Shown piece after piece: positions 1 through 8,405 of a DNA stretch of 32,638 bases. Each line of letters begins with the position of its first letter. Position 1 is the stretch's first letter. The notes beneath the pieces are model-generated. The model saw nothing but the letters and a program-made list of their open reading frames with translations. It did no database searches and had not been told where the DNA came from. A program made the translations under genes and the position numbers. The stretch spans positions 1 through 32,638 of the forward strand of contig JAILJR010000018.1 in assembly GCA_024694565.1 (NCBI GenBank), read 5' to 3'. This DNA comes from Butyrivibrio sp. (GTDB lineage Bacteria > Bacillota > Clostridia > Lachnospirales > Lachnospiraceae).

Positions 1-114
1 AACATTTTCCTCTAATGAGAATCCATCTATCCTGCAGGAAAAGAACGGAAGAAATCCTATCTCATTAACCAGGTCTACCAGTTCTACTCTGTTTCTGATC
101 TCATCGATAATCAT
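1..114 (-). CDS. N-terminus of a gene leaving the window, product not identified
   Basis: An ATG at 114 opens a frame of 38 codons that runs without a stop to the window edge. The peptide begins MIIDEIRNRVELVDLVNEIG and continues with FLPFF and GFSLEE. The upstream bases GGGAAGAGC give a weak ribosome site. The run VNEIGFLPFF followed by GFSLEE resembles the start of AlkZ-related winged-helix proteins of Firmicutes, but that is from memory and too short to trust. Only the first 38 residues are visible, so no function is claimed. Confidence 0.5.
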   Translation of the reverse strand, partial: MIIDEIRNRVELVDLVNEIGFLPFFSCRIDGFSLEENV

Positions 115-229
115 ATGCTCTTCCCAAATTTACCAATACTGCTACTCTCTTGTCTAATGATCAGTAACGGCTCAGTAATTCTAAAATCGCCACAATCGGC
201 TACAATCGTAGCCCATTATTCACAGTTTA

Positions 230-331
230 TTAACAAGCTCCTACTCTGAAATACATATCAGCAAACATTACACCATCTTTGATTCTGAATGCAATATGCG
301 GAGTATTATTATTCCAGTATTTTATCTCCAT
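230..331 (-). CDS. Possible 33-residue small ORF or gene remnant
   Basis: An ATG-started frame of 33 codons lies in the gap between the left-edge gene and the restriction-gene relic. It begins MEIKYWNNNTPHIAFRIKDG and ends RVGAC. It has no strong Shine-Dalgarno sequence (GCGGG lies directly upstream). Composition is protein-like, with mixed charged and aromatic residues, so it may be the stump of a decayed gene rather than a functional peptide. I do not recognise it. Confidence 0.2.
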   Translation of the reverse strand: MEIKYWNNNTPHIAFRIKDGVMFADMYFRVGAC

Positions 332-371
332 CCCGCTGATGCTACAATATTAATTCATTATTACAACATAA

Positions 372-497
372 TACCCCGGCCACCAAATTCCAATTCATAA
401 TTTACATTATGAGAAGTTCTCTGATGGAACTGTGAAATGTATCGAGGATGAGATACCGTTTGCGGTACCAAATGGGTGGAGCTGGTGCAGGCTTAAA
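372..497 (+). pseudogene. Type I restriction-modification specificity subunit (hsdS) remnant
   Basis: Plus-strand frame 372-497 reads through HYEKFSDGTVKCIEDEIPF and then VPNGWSWCRLK. This is the characteristic junction between the central conserved region and the second target-recognition domain of HsdS proteins, where a DEIPF-x-[VI]P-x-x-W-x-W-x-RL signature is common. A stop codon (369-371) lies just upstream. After the WCRL motif the frame no longer resembles HsdS and stops near 606. Only about 42 codons survive, so this is a relic with no neighbouring hsdM or hsdR. It suggests a restriction locus once stood here and was deleted. Confidence 0.65.
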
Positions 498-506
498 GCA
501 TTGCAG

Positions 507-548
507 TATCGCCCAACCATCAGGGTGCTGCCACACTTGTGGGCGATA
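507..548. repeat. 9-bp inverted repeat downstream of the MATE gene
   Basis: Bases 507-515 (tatcgccca) are the exact reverse complement of 540-548 (tgggcgata), with a 24-base loop. It sits 12 bases beyond the stop of the minus-strand MATE gene and could act as its terminator. However, no T-run follows the stem in that direction, so it may equally be a leftover of the restriction-gene rearrangement. Confidence 0.35.
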
Positions 549-559
549 AGACTTCGATT

Positions 560-2389
560 CTATAATGCCTTGTTCTCAGCACTGAATTGCAGCATACTGC
601 GGTTATAGCCTGTAGTGGTAAGATATACTTTTTCCTGATGTATTGTCATCATTCTGTTAAGAACATAGCTGCTGACTCCTTCAATTTTCATATTCTGATT
701 TGTATTGTCAAATATCTCGCCGTTATCACGTTCAATCATATGAATGGCATCTTTTTCAAAAAGCAGAGACAACTCAACCAAAAGCTTTTTTCTTTGATGT
801 TTGTTTTTTTCCAGAGCGGTCAGCAAAATCTCCTCAGCAAACAATGCAACGCGGTTAGATGTTTCCTTGGAGTAGTTGCGCTTAACAAGCTCCATGTCTA
901 TTAGCTCAGAAAATCCGGAACAGGTTTCAGGCTCCAGCTTGTCCTCAAAGATTACGACTTCAACTCCATTTGATTTTAACAGGTAGGGAAACATTTCTTT
1001 TCCATAGTGAAGACGGATCTGCAAAATAATAATGACCAGTGCAATAAGCGGAGCAACAGCAAAGGCTGCCCATATACCATTCTCCCCAAACAGCAAGGCA
1101 CCAACTATAGGCAGAAAGGCATACAGCAGACCATCCTTGAATACGATGATCCACACAGCCAGGGCGATATGTTCAACCACCAGATAGTATGCACTCATTA
1201 AACAAAGCAAACTGCAAAAAACCAGTCCACCTGAAACAATTCGTATTGCATGGATAGTCGAATACAGCTCTACGCCACCTTTTATGCCAAAGAGGAAACA
1301 AAATTGTCTGGCAAAAATAAATATGAGAGCATTCGAAACCAATCCTTCTACTATCGCAGCTTTCGTCGCTATTCGCATGAGACGACGAACCATTTCGTGA
1401 TTCTTTTCTCCCAAATAGGTTTCTATCAAGGGCTGTGCAGCCATTCCGATGCCATCCAGGACTATATCGTACTCCAGAAGACTGACAACCACCGCCAGCG
1501 TTATTTCCCCTGTCCTGCCTAAATATTCTGAAATAAAGTCGATCAGGATGTAGTCCATTGCTGCAAAGCAAAAATAGAGCACTGCATCCACGATACTGTA
1601 CCGCATCGCAAGTGCAATGTCAGAAAGTGAAAAATGCCATACAAAATGCAGGGTGTTGCTTTTTTGGAAAAAGTGCCTGAACAACACAATTGTCCCAAGT
1701 ATATTTCCGATGATCGTTCCAAGAATAATGCCAACCATGCCATATTGGCGTGCCAGCAGAATTGAAAACAGGATATTGCCTATGATCTGCACTATATAGG
1801 AGATGTTTGTATTGGTTTCGTCGCCATCGGTGAAAACAAGTTTGGCAAGATATGAGTTCATGATGGCAAGTACAGCATTTAATGGAGTCCAGCGATAGTA
1901 TTCCGAAGCCAGCGAATATATCGCGCGGTCGATGTGGTTGACACTAAAATATAAATCCCTGCCAGGCACAAGGAAAAGAGCAGTTCCAACAGAGAGACCA
2001 ATGCTGATCAACAGGCCCTGACCAAATATTTCATCTGCGCGTCTTTTTTTCATCTCACCGATCATGCGGCTGTAAATTATACTTGAACCAATGGAAACAA
2101 TGTTTGAAGCGAATCCTACAAAGGCAGTGATAGGAGTCACAGTGTTTATCGCTGCAACGCCCACAGTACCAAGGTACTTGCCGGCAATGATATTATCGCA
2201 TAGAAGCATAATATAAATGATCGCCAGAGTAAGGGTACTGGTCGAGAGCATTGAAAGGAACTTTGTCCTGCAAAAACTGATTTTTTCATTGCTAATTACT
2301 ACCCCATTTTTAATAATTCTATCTAATACACCAAATAATTTTAACCGGTACAAAAACACCGATAATTTTTCAGGATGCCGCGTTGTCAT
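560..2389 (-). CDS. MATE-family exporter fused to a C-terminal histidine-kinase-like ATPase domain
   Basis: The first ~470 residues form a 12-helix multidrug/polysaccharide-type MATE transporter. The segment with CDNIIAGKYLGTVGVAAINT matches the first-helix region of the family, and polar-free helices recur to about residue 470. These proteins export small molecules using ion gradients. The last ~140 residues are soluble and resemble an RsbW-like HATPase_c_2 domain: an EEILLTALEKN helix (N-box position), an RDNGEIFDN loop, a SSYVLNRMM helix and a final TGYNRSMLQF strand. The start is unclear. A TTG at 2404 opens the longest frame, and the ATG at 2389 is used here although neither has a good ribosome site. 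The best site (GGAG before 2420) serves an out-of-frame 16-codon peptide. Confidence 0.85.
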   Translation of the reverse strand: MTTRHPEKLSVFLYRLKLFGVLDRIIKNGVVISNEKISFCRTKFLSMLSTSTLTLAIIYIMLLCDNIIAGKYLGTVGVAAINTVTPITAFVGFASNIVSIGSSIIYSRMIGEMKKRRADEIFGQGLLISIGLSVGTALFLVPGRDLYFSVNHIDRAIYSLASEYYRWTPLNAVLAIMNSYLAKLVFTDGDETNTNISYIVQIIGNILFSILLARQYGMVGIILGTIIGNILGTIVLFRHFFQKSNTLHFVWHFSLSDIALAMRYSIVDAVLYFCFAAMDYILIDFISEYLGRTGEITLAVVVSLLEYDIVLDGIGMAAQPLIETYLGEKNHEMVRRLMRIATKAAIVEGLVSNALIFIFARQFCFLFGIKGGVELYSTIHAIRIVSGGLVFCSLLCLMSAYYLVVEHIALAVWIIVFKDGLLYAFLPIVGALLFGENGIWAAFAVAPLIALVIIILQIRLHYGKEMFPYLLKSNGVEVVIFEDKLEPETCSGFSELIDMELVKRNYSKETSNRVALFAEEILLTALEKNKHQRKKLLVELSLLFEKDAIHMIERDNGEIFDNTNQNMKIEGVSSYVLNRMMTIHQEKVYLTTTGYNRSMLQFSAENKAL

Positions 2390-2481
2390 AAGGCGTCCAT
2401 GCAAACGGCATAAAGGGCATTTTCTGCTCCAAGGATTTTATCATAAATCATCTGTGTTTACCATCGGGAATAGAATAAATA

Positions 2482-2689
2482 TGAGTTGCCCGACAAAAGC
2501 TCGCCAGGCCGGCTCCGGCTGTGCATATTGCACAAGCAACTGAGCTGCCCTATGAGCTCGTCGGTACTTAGGCACCGTATTTTGGTGCCTTAGTACCGCT
2601 ACGAAGCGAAAGGAGCGAAAGCGTGCCCGAAGTGATTGTACAATATGCACAGCCGGGGCCGGACTGGTGAGCTTTTGGCGGGCGACTCA
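2482..2689. repeat. Nested palindromic repeat element, 208 bp
   Basis: The outer arms 2482-2534 and 2637-2689 are inverted copies that agree at 47 of 53 positions by my count. Inside them, 2563-2576 and 2584-2597 form a second near-perfect 14-bp palindrome with a 7-base loop. Part of the left arm (2507-2549) recurs at 31204-31246 on the opposite strand with 34 of 43 matches. It is therefore a dispersed element rather than a local hairpin. It lies between the start of the MATE gene and the terminator of the next gene, and has no coding content. It could be a MITE-like element or a structured RNA. Confidence 0.75.
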
Positions 2690-2693
2690 TGCA

Positions 2694-2736
2694 ATAAAAA
2701 AGACCCCACATCTAAAAATATTCGACGAAGGGTCTT
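2694..2736 (-). terminator. Intrinsic terminator of the 2772-3092 gene
   Basis: Bases 2699-2705 (aagaccc) pair with 2730-2736 (gggtctt). Read on the minus strand the stem is followed by TTTTTATT, as expected for Rho-independent termination after the small gene ending at 2772. Confidence 0.75.
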
Positions 2737-2771
2737 AAAATCCTTTTTTTTAATTATAAAAAATCTGTAAT

Positions 2772-3092
2772 TTATTTGAGCGCCATGCTCCACTCAGCCC
2801 TGCGGCTTACAAACTGCTCGTTGATCCATTTAACGGCAGCATCAAAGCCTTCTTCCGACACCTCGAAGTTCTCACTGGTCATGAGTTCCCTGGCGGTGAC
2901 GCCATACGAATACGGCTCAGGCCACACTGTAGCCATCAGGGTTGCCGGTGCCCTGTCCTCCTTCTTTACAAAAAACACATTTTCCAGAGGCTCCCTCGCC
3001 AGGCGAAATCTCATCCCCTTGTGGCTCCCAAAATAAGCCTCTCCATACTCATAATGTGTCAGATTAAAAAAAGCAGATTTTTCAATTTCCAT
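2772..3092 (-). CDS. Conserved hypothetical small protein, 106 residues
   Basis: I do not recognise a named family. The ATG at 3092 is preferred over an upstream GTG-type extension because AAAGGAAG sits 6 bases ahead of it. The protein starts MEIEKSAFFNLTHYEYGEAY, is soluble and mixed in charge, and carries a central TVWPEPYSYG segment and a C-terminal AVKWINEQF helix. It has no signal peptide or membrane helix. It follows the 3148-3549 gene by 55 bases in the same direction and ends at its own terminator, so it probably closes a transcript that includes that gene and possibly carB. Confidence 0.7.
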   Translation of the reverse strand: MEIEKSAFFNLTHYEYGEAYFGSHKGMRFRLAREPLENVFFVKKEDRAPATLMATVWPEPYSYGVTARELMTSENFEVSEEGFDAAVKWINEQFVSRRAEWSMALK

Positions 3093-3147
3093 ATTCTCTT
3101 CCTTTAGACAATCCATTGTCTGCATCATTAACAGGGACTATATATTT

Positions 3148-3549
3148 CTACCTGAATCTCCCAAGAAAGGAAGCCAGCGGTCCTACCGCACTCTGCAGAT
3201 CCGAGATTGCCTTGTTCAGGCCTTCATAATCAATCTCGGAAACCTTCTTTACCGCTCCGGCCATGGCCTCGGAGTTCTCTCTCAGGAGCTTGTTCACATT
3301 GGCACTTGCATCCTTGAGCTCAGCCGTCATGCTGTTGATTCCCTCAACTGCAGTCTCAACCTGGTCGGTTGCCTCGTTTACCTGCGTAAGAGTTTCGCTT
3401 ATCTGCGGAACCAGGATGATAGCCGTAACAAGTGCCACAGTACATACACCCATTATTCCGAAAGCTGAAATCCTCTGCCAGAAAAGAATCTTTCTCTCAA
3501 TCATGCTGGGTAGCTGCTGCTGCCCCTGTAAAACTGTTTCATCACTCAT
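3148..3549 (-). CDS. Small membrane-anchored coiled-coil protein
   Basis: The 133-residue product has a short cytoplasmic N-terminus, one hydrophobic helix at about residues 27-48 (AFGIMGVCTVALVTAIILV), and then a long heptad-patterned region (QVNEATDQVETAVEGINSM and onward) ending in SFLGRFR. The layout, a single membrane anchor with an extended coiled coil, recalls DUF948-like or chemoreceptor-linker proteins, but no signature is diagnostic. It starts 79 bases after carB on the same strand. A GGAAGG site lies 9 bases before the ATG. Its role is unknown; a scaffold or envelope function is only a guess. Confidence 0.75.
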   Translation of the reverse strand: MSDETVLQGQQQLPSMIERKILFWQRISAFGIMGVCTVALVTAIILVPQISETLTQVNEATDQVETAVEGINSMTAELKDASANVNKLLRENSEAMAGAVKKVSEIDYEGLNKAISDLQSAVGPLASFLGRFR

Positions 3550-3627
3550 AACATGCTACCTTCCTTCCTGAAAAAAATGTTAATGTACGTATAAAAAACT
3601 ATCTGTATCCTGCCGCAATAGTGCCTC

Positions 3628-6600
3628 TCAGAGTTCTCCGTGATAGCTCTGAAGTGACCTGATGTTGCCGCAGCCGTTTGCCTTGACCTCATGTATACCC
3701 TCAGCTGCTGCCTTTCCTGCTGCAACAGTGGTGATATACGGTATCCTTGCCTTGATCGCAGCCCTCCTGACATAGCCGTCCCCATGCTCGGTTTCCTTCC
3801 CGATCGGAGTATTGATGATGAGCTGTACCTGACCGTTCTTTATAACATCCTCGACGTTGGGTCTTCCGCCCTCGTAGTTCTTCATTATCCTTGTAGCCTC
3901 AACACCGGCCTCGGTTATTACTTCGTAGGTTTTACCTGTGGCATAGATCCTGAAGCCGTCATCCGAAAAGCTCTTGGCAAGATGTGCTGCTTCAGGCTTG
4001 TCCTCTTCGTTCAGTGATATGAGGACTGCGCCCTCCAGCGGAAGTGCAGCTCCTGCTGCCTCCTCTGCCTTAAAGAAGGCCTCGCCCGTGGTCTTGGCAA
4101 GACCGAGAACCTCTCCTGTGGAGCGCATCTCAGGTCCCAGTACCGGATCAACCTCCGGGAACATATTGAAGGGGAATACTGCCTCTTTTACACCATAGTA
4201 TGATGGCTCACCTGTCTTTTTGTTTGCTATGAGCTCATCCGCAGGTGACTTCCTTCCTGTGAGGGATGAAGTTATGATATCCGTGGCAACAGGCACCATC
4301 TTAATGCCGCAGACCTTGGATACGAGAGGTACCGTCCTCGATGCACGGGGATTGGCCTCAAGTACGTAAACAGTGTCACCCTCGATGGCATACTGCATAT
4401 TCATAAGTCCTACGACATTCATCTCTACAGCAATCTTCCTTGTGTACTCCTCAATGGTACGAAGGTGCTTTTCCGAGATATGCTTTGATGGAATGATGCA
4501 GGCCGAATCTCCCGAGTGGATACCGGCAAGCTCAATGTGCTCCATAACTGCGGGAACAAAGGCCGACTTTCCGTCGCTTATGGCATCTGCCTCGCACTCA
4601 AGCGCATTCTGAAGGAATCTGTCTATGAGGATAGGTCTGTCAGGTGTCACACCGACAGCTGCCTTCATATATCCCTCCATGCTCTCCTCGTCCCTTACGA
4701 TCTCCATTCCTCTTCCGCCGAGAACGAAGGAAGGACGGACCATTACCGGATAACCGATCCTCTTTGCAATTTTCTTGGCAGTCTCAACATCTGATGCCAT
4801 TCCGGACTCAGCCATTGGAATCTCCAGCTTTTCCATCATCATCCTGAACTGGTCACGGTCCTCTGCAAGGTCGATTACCTCGGGTGTTGTTCCAAGTATA
4901 TTGACGCCCTCTTCCTTGAGCTTGGCAGCAAGGTTGAGAGGTGTCTGTCCGCCGAACTGCGCTATCACTCCTAAGGGCTTTTCCTTGCGGTAGATCTGCA
5001 ATACGTCCTCTAATGTAAGCGGCTCAAAGTAGAGCTTGTCCGAGGTGTCATAATCTGTTGATACCGTCTCGGGGTTGCAGTTTACGATTATCGTCTCAAA
5101 GCCCAGCTTTCTGAGGGCAAGTGCTGCATGTACGCAGCAATAGTCAAACTCGATGCCCTGTCCGATCCTGTTGGGACCTCCTCCGAGGATCATTATCTTT
5201 CTGCTCTCTCCAGCCTTATCCTCCGGCATTGGATTCTCAATGCGCTCCCGGCTCTGATAAGTCGAATAGTAATAAGCGCTTCCATCAGTGCCATAGACAT
5301 GAACGCCGTCCCAGACCTCAACCATACCTGCCTTCTCGCGCCCTATTCTGACTTCATCCTCGGTTATGCCAAGTACCTTTGCAAGATACCTGTCAGAGAA
5401 GCCGTCAAGCTTAGCCTTTTTCAGGTCTTCTGCACTCGGAAGACTGTTTTCATATTTTGATTTCAGAGCCTGTTCCTCTTCAACAAGCTCTTTTATCTCA
5501 TTTAAGAAGTAATGCTTCACCTTGGTGATATCAAAGAGCTCGTCGACAGTCACGCCCTTTTTCATCGCCTCATATATAAGGAAATATCTCTCCGAGGATG
5601 CATTCTTCAGGTTACGAAGGAGCTCCTCTTTTGACATATTCTCAAACTTCTCTATGCAGCCAAGTCCGTAGCGGTCCTTCTCAAGAGATCTGATGGCCTT
5701 CTGGAAGGCCTCCTTGAAGTTCTTGCCGATGCTCATGACTTCGCCCACGGCACGCATCTGGGTCCCAAGCTTGTCCTCAACGCCATGGAACTTCTCAAAA
5801 GCCCAGCGCGCGAACTTAACAACTACGTAGTCGCCTGTTGGTACATATTTGTCCAGAGTTCCGTATCTGGAATCAGGCAGCTCTGCCAGAGTAAGCCCTG
5901 TGGCAAGCTTAGCTGAAACAAGGGCAATCGGAAAGCCTGTAGCCTTGCTGGCAAGTGCCGAGGAACGGGAAGTTCTGGGATTTATCTCTATGACAACTAT
6001 CCTTCCGGTATTAGGGTCATGGGCGAACTGAACGTTGGTTCCGCCTATTACGCCGATGTGCTCAACAATCCTGTAGGCCTTTCTCTGCAGCTCTTTCTGC
6101 AGGTCCTCGGAAATAGTAAGCATGGGGGCTGTACAGAAGGAATCTCCTGTGTGTACTCCCACGGGATCAACGTTCTCAATAAAGCAGACCGTGATCATGT
6201 TGCCGTCCTTGTCTCTCACAACCTCAAGCTCAAGCTCTTCCCAGCCAAGGATTGATTCCTCGACAAGAACCTGATGTATGATGGAAGCAGCAAGACCTCT
6301 TGCACACACTGTCTGAAGCTCTTCCCTGTTGTAGACAAGACCGCCGCCGGCACCGCCCATGGTGTAGGCAGGACGAAGGACTACGGGATAGCCGAGCACC
6401 TCTGCCTCTTCCAGAGCCTCCTCAACGCTGTAGCACGCCTTGGATCTGGCCATGCCAATTCCAAGCTTGTCCATGGTATTCTTGAACTCGGTCCTGTCTT
6501 CACCTCGCTCAATCGCATCAACCTGGACACCTATAACCTTGACACCGTATTTATCAAGGACACCCGCCTTATATAATTCAGAGCACAGATTAAGTCCTGA

Positions 6601-6879
6601 CTGTCCGCCTAGATTGGGTAAAAGAGCATCAGGCCTTTCCTTCTCAATGACAGCACTCACTCTCTCTACATTTAGGGGTTCAATGTATGTCCTGTCTGCC
6701 ATCTCAGGATCAGTCATGATCGTAGCGGGATTGGAGTTAACCAAAACAATTTCATATCCAAGGCTTCTGAGTGCCTTGCATGCCTGAGTTCCCGAGTAGT
6801 CAAATTCACAGGCCTGTCCAATTACAATGGGCCCGGAGCCAATGATCAGTACCTTACGTATATCTGTTCTTGCTGCCAT
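3628..6879 (-). CDS. carB: Carbamoyl-phosphate synthase large subunit
   Basis: This subunit makes carbamoyl phosphate from bicarbonate, two ATP and ammonia delivered by the small subunit, feeding arginine and pyrimidine synthesis in the cytoplasm. The 1083 residues match the usual length (about 1070). The duplicated architecture is plain: each half opens with a nucleotide-binding loop (IGSGPIVIGQACEFDYSGTQ near residue 14, LGGGPNRIGQGIEFDYCCV near residue 560). Each half carries its own ATP-grasp core (AYTMGGAGGG; PSFVLGGRGM). The last ~140 residues are the methylglyoxal-synthase-like allosteric domain. The ATG at 6879 is chosen because GGGAGG precedes it and MAARTDIRKV aligns with family starts; an ATG at 6906 also has a possible site. 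No carA lies in the window. Confidence 0.97.
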   Translation of the reverse strand: MAARTDIRKVLIIGSGPIVIGQACEFDYSGTQACKALRSLGYEIVLVNSNPATIMTDPEMADRTYIEPLNVERVSAVIEKERPDALLPNLGGQSGLNLCSELYKAGVLDKYGVKVIGVQVDAIERGEDRTEFKNTMDKLGIGMARSKACYSVEEALEEAEVLGYPVVLRPAYTMGGAGGGLVYNREELQTVCARGLAASIIHQVLVEESILGWEELELEVVRDKDGNMITVCFIENVDPVGVHTGDSFCTAPMLTISEDLQKELQRKAYRIVEHIGVIGGTNVQFAHDPNTGRIVVIEINPRTSRSSALASKATGFPIALVSAKLATGLTLAELPDSRYGTLDKYVPTGDYVVVKFARWAFEKFHGVEDKLGTQMRAVGEVMSIGKNFKEAFQKAIRSLEKDRYGLGCIEKFENMSKEELLRNLKNASSERYFLIYEAMKKGVTVDELFDITKVKHYFLNEIKELVEEEQALKSKYENSLPSAEDLKKAKLDGFSDRYLAKVLGITEDEVRIGREKAGMVEVWDGVHVYGTDGSAYYYSTYQSRERIENPMPEDKAGESRKIMILGGGPNRIGQGIEFDYCCVHAALALRKLGFETIIVNCNPETVSTDYDTSDKLYFEPLTLEDVLQIYRKEKPLGVIAQFGGQTPLNLAAKLKEEGVNILGTTPEVIDLAEDRDQFRMMMEKLEIPMAESGMASDVETAKKIAKRIGYPVMVRPSFVLGGRGMEIVRDEESMEGYMKAAVGVTPDRPILIDRFLQNALECEADAISDGKSAFVPAVMEHIELAGIHSGDSACIIPSKHISEKHLRTIEEYTRKIAVEMNVVGLMNMQYAIEGDTVYVLEANPRASRTVPLVSKVCGIKMVPVATDIITSSLTGRKSPADELIANKKTGEPSYYGVKEAVFPFNMFPEVDPVLGPEMRSTGEVLGLAKTTGEAFFKAEEAAGAALPLEGAVLISLNEEDKPEAAHLAKSFSDDGFRIYATGKTYEVITEAGVEATRIMKNYEGGRPNVEDVIKNGQVQLIINTPIGKETEHGDGYVRRAAIKARIPYITTVAAGKAAAEGIHEVKANGCGNIRSLQSYHGEL

Positions 6880-6951
6880 TTTGTTCCTCCCTGTCAATTC
6901 CAGCATAAATTCATCCTTTAAATTCTATTATTCAAATGATATTTATGCAAG

Positions 6952-6990
6952 AAAAATAATAAGAGCACGTTTCAAAAACCTGCTCTTATT
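6952..6990 (-). terminator. Intrinsic terminator of the response-regulator gene
   Basis: Bases 6958-6967 and 6981-6990 form a perfect 10-bp stem with a 13-base loop. Read on the minus strand it runs into a T-rich tail (TATTTTTC). It lies 6 bases after the stop of the diguanylate cyclase gene and separates the signalling operon from carB. Confidence 0.85.
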
Positions 6991-6995
6991 TTATA

Positions 6996-8333
6996 TCAGT
7001 GATTTTCCTTTTTGATAAGTGCCATTGCAAAGCTTATATTTGTGCTTTCGTGTTCGGGGTTTATTGACCAGGCTCTCTTAATCCTGTCGATGACCTTGGG
7101 GGAATCCTCGCTTGTGAGCGTAGGAAGGACTACAAAGAACTGATTGGGCCTGTTCTGAAAAATTATATCGCTCTTTCGCAGGTTCCTCTTAAGGATTCCG
7201 GAAAACTCATCTATCGTATCGGGACTCGGCATTCCGCCACCCTTCTGCCTGAGTGAAAAGAGCAATCTGGTGGCTACCGTACCATATCTGTCGATGTAGC
7301 GGGTTATGAACTTGTAGTTCCAGGAAAAAGCCTCTTTTCCAAGGATAAGGGCACCCTTCCTGTCGCCGCGCTCCTCCATAATCTGTGAGACCCTGCCTAT
7401 CTCAAGCTCCAGGTCCTCAGCGTCATGTTCGGCATCACTTGCAGCATCATAAATAAAGTATCCGTGTCTTCCGTTTAGCTTGGCCTTATAGAGTGCGCTG
7501 TCCGCAAACTGAAAAAGGATCTTGTATTCAGGGGAATGCTGCGGAGAAAAAGCTGCTCCCACAGATACTCCAAGTGGTATGCCGTGGTCATCTCCCATGA
7601 GCTGACAGGCCTCATTCATAAGCTGGGTGTTGATCCTCTCCGAAAGTGAAGCCACAGCAGACTTCTCCGACATGTGAGGAAAATAAGCCATGAACTCATC
7701 GCCGCCTATCCTGCTCACGATGTCGTCAGCCCTCACATTATGCCTTATTACTGTCGAGAGTGCGACAAGAACCTTGTCACCCATATCATGCCCATAGAGG
7801 TCATTGACGAGCTTGAAATTGTCCAGATCAAAGAGCATCAGCACCCCTTCTGTGCTGCCGCAGATCCCGGATATCCTGGAGGTTCCGTTGGCCTTGTTAA
7901 AAAAGCCTGTGAGCTTGTCCAGAGTAGCCTCCTCAGTCAGATTCTCTATTTTCCGGGAGTTCTCGATTGTGTTGGTGATGCGGTTTATAAGGGCATCCCT
8001 GTCAAAGGGCTTATGGATAAAATCGGATGCGCCTACCTTAAGACCTCTCCGCTCCGCTTCACTGTCATTTTCACCGGTGAGGAAAATAACCGGGGTCCAG
8101 CTTCTCCTTATCTTTTCCTCATACTCATGGACTGCACTTATGGTCTCAAAGCCGTCCATCTCGGGCATCATCACATCGAGAAGTATCAGGTCGGGATCAT
8201 TTTTTTCAAGGAATTTTAAAAGCTCACTTCCGGAGCGGAGACAGCTTACCTTCATGTCCTCTCCGCTAAGAAGCATCTTTGCATTTTTCAGGCTAAGCGG
8301 TTCATCATCCACCACTACTATCCAATAACCCAT
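6996..8333 (-). CDS. Response regulator diguanylate cyclase with a second, degenerate GGDEF-like domain
   Basis: This is a PleD/WspR-type output protein that makes c-di-GMP when its receiver is phosphorylated. Numbered from the ATG at 8333, a receiver occupies residues 3-120, with acidic pocket VVDDE and phospho-acceptor Asp53 in LLDVMMPEMDG. A GGDEF domain follows at about 137-305. Its active loop GGDEF at 210-214 is intact and an RxxD inhibitory site (RADD) lies five residues before it. A third domain (about 320-443) looks like another GGDEF fold whose loop has become RPNQF, so it is probably not catalytic. GGAG lies 10 bases before this ATG, which is why it is preferred over the upstream GTG at 8375. 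The gene follows the hybrid kinase by 72 bases. Confidence 0.93.
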   Translation of the reverse strand: MGYWIVVVDDEPLSLKNAKMLLSGEDMKVSCLRSGSELLKFLEKNDPDLILLDVMMPEMDGFETISAVHEYEEKIRRSWTPVIFLTGENDSEAERRGLKVGASDFIHKPFDRDALINRITNTIENSRKIENLTEEATLDKLTGFFNKANGTSRISGICGSTEGVLMLFDLDNFKLVNDLYGHDMGDKVLVALSTVIRHNVRADDIVSRIGGDEFMAYFPHMSEKSAVASLSERINTQLMNEACQLMGDDHGIPLGVSVGAAFSPQHSPEYKILFQFADSALYKAKLNGRHGYFIYDAASDAEHDAEDLELEIGRVSQIMEERGDRKGALILGKEAFSWNYKFITRYIDRYGTVATRLLFSLRQKGGGMPSPDTIDEFSGILKRNLRKSDIIFQNRPNQFFVVLPTLTSEDSPKVIDRIKRAWSINPEHESTNISFAMALIKKENH

Positions 8334-8405
8334 TGTCAATTGCTCCATATGTCTGATCGACTGAAAAAAATACACGTTTAATCCAACTTGTATCCGGATC
8401 CGGTT

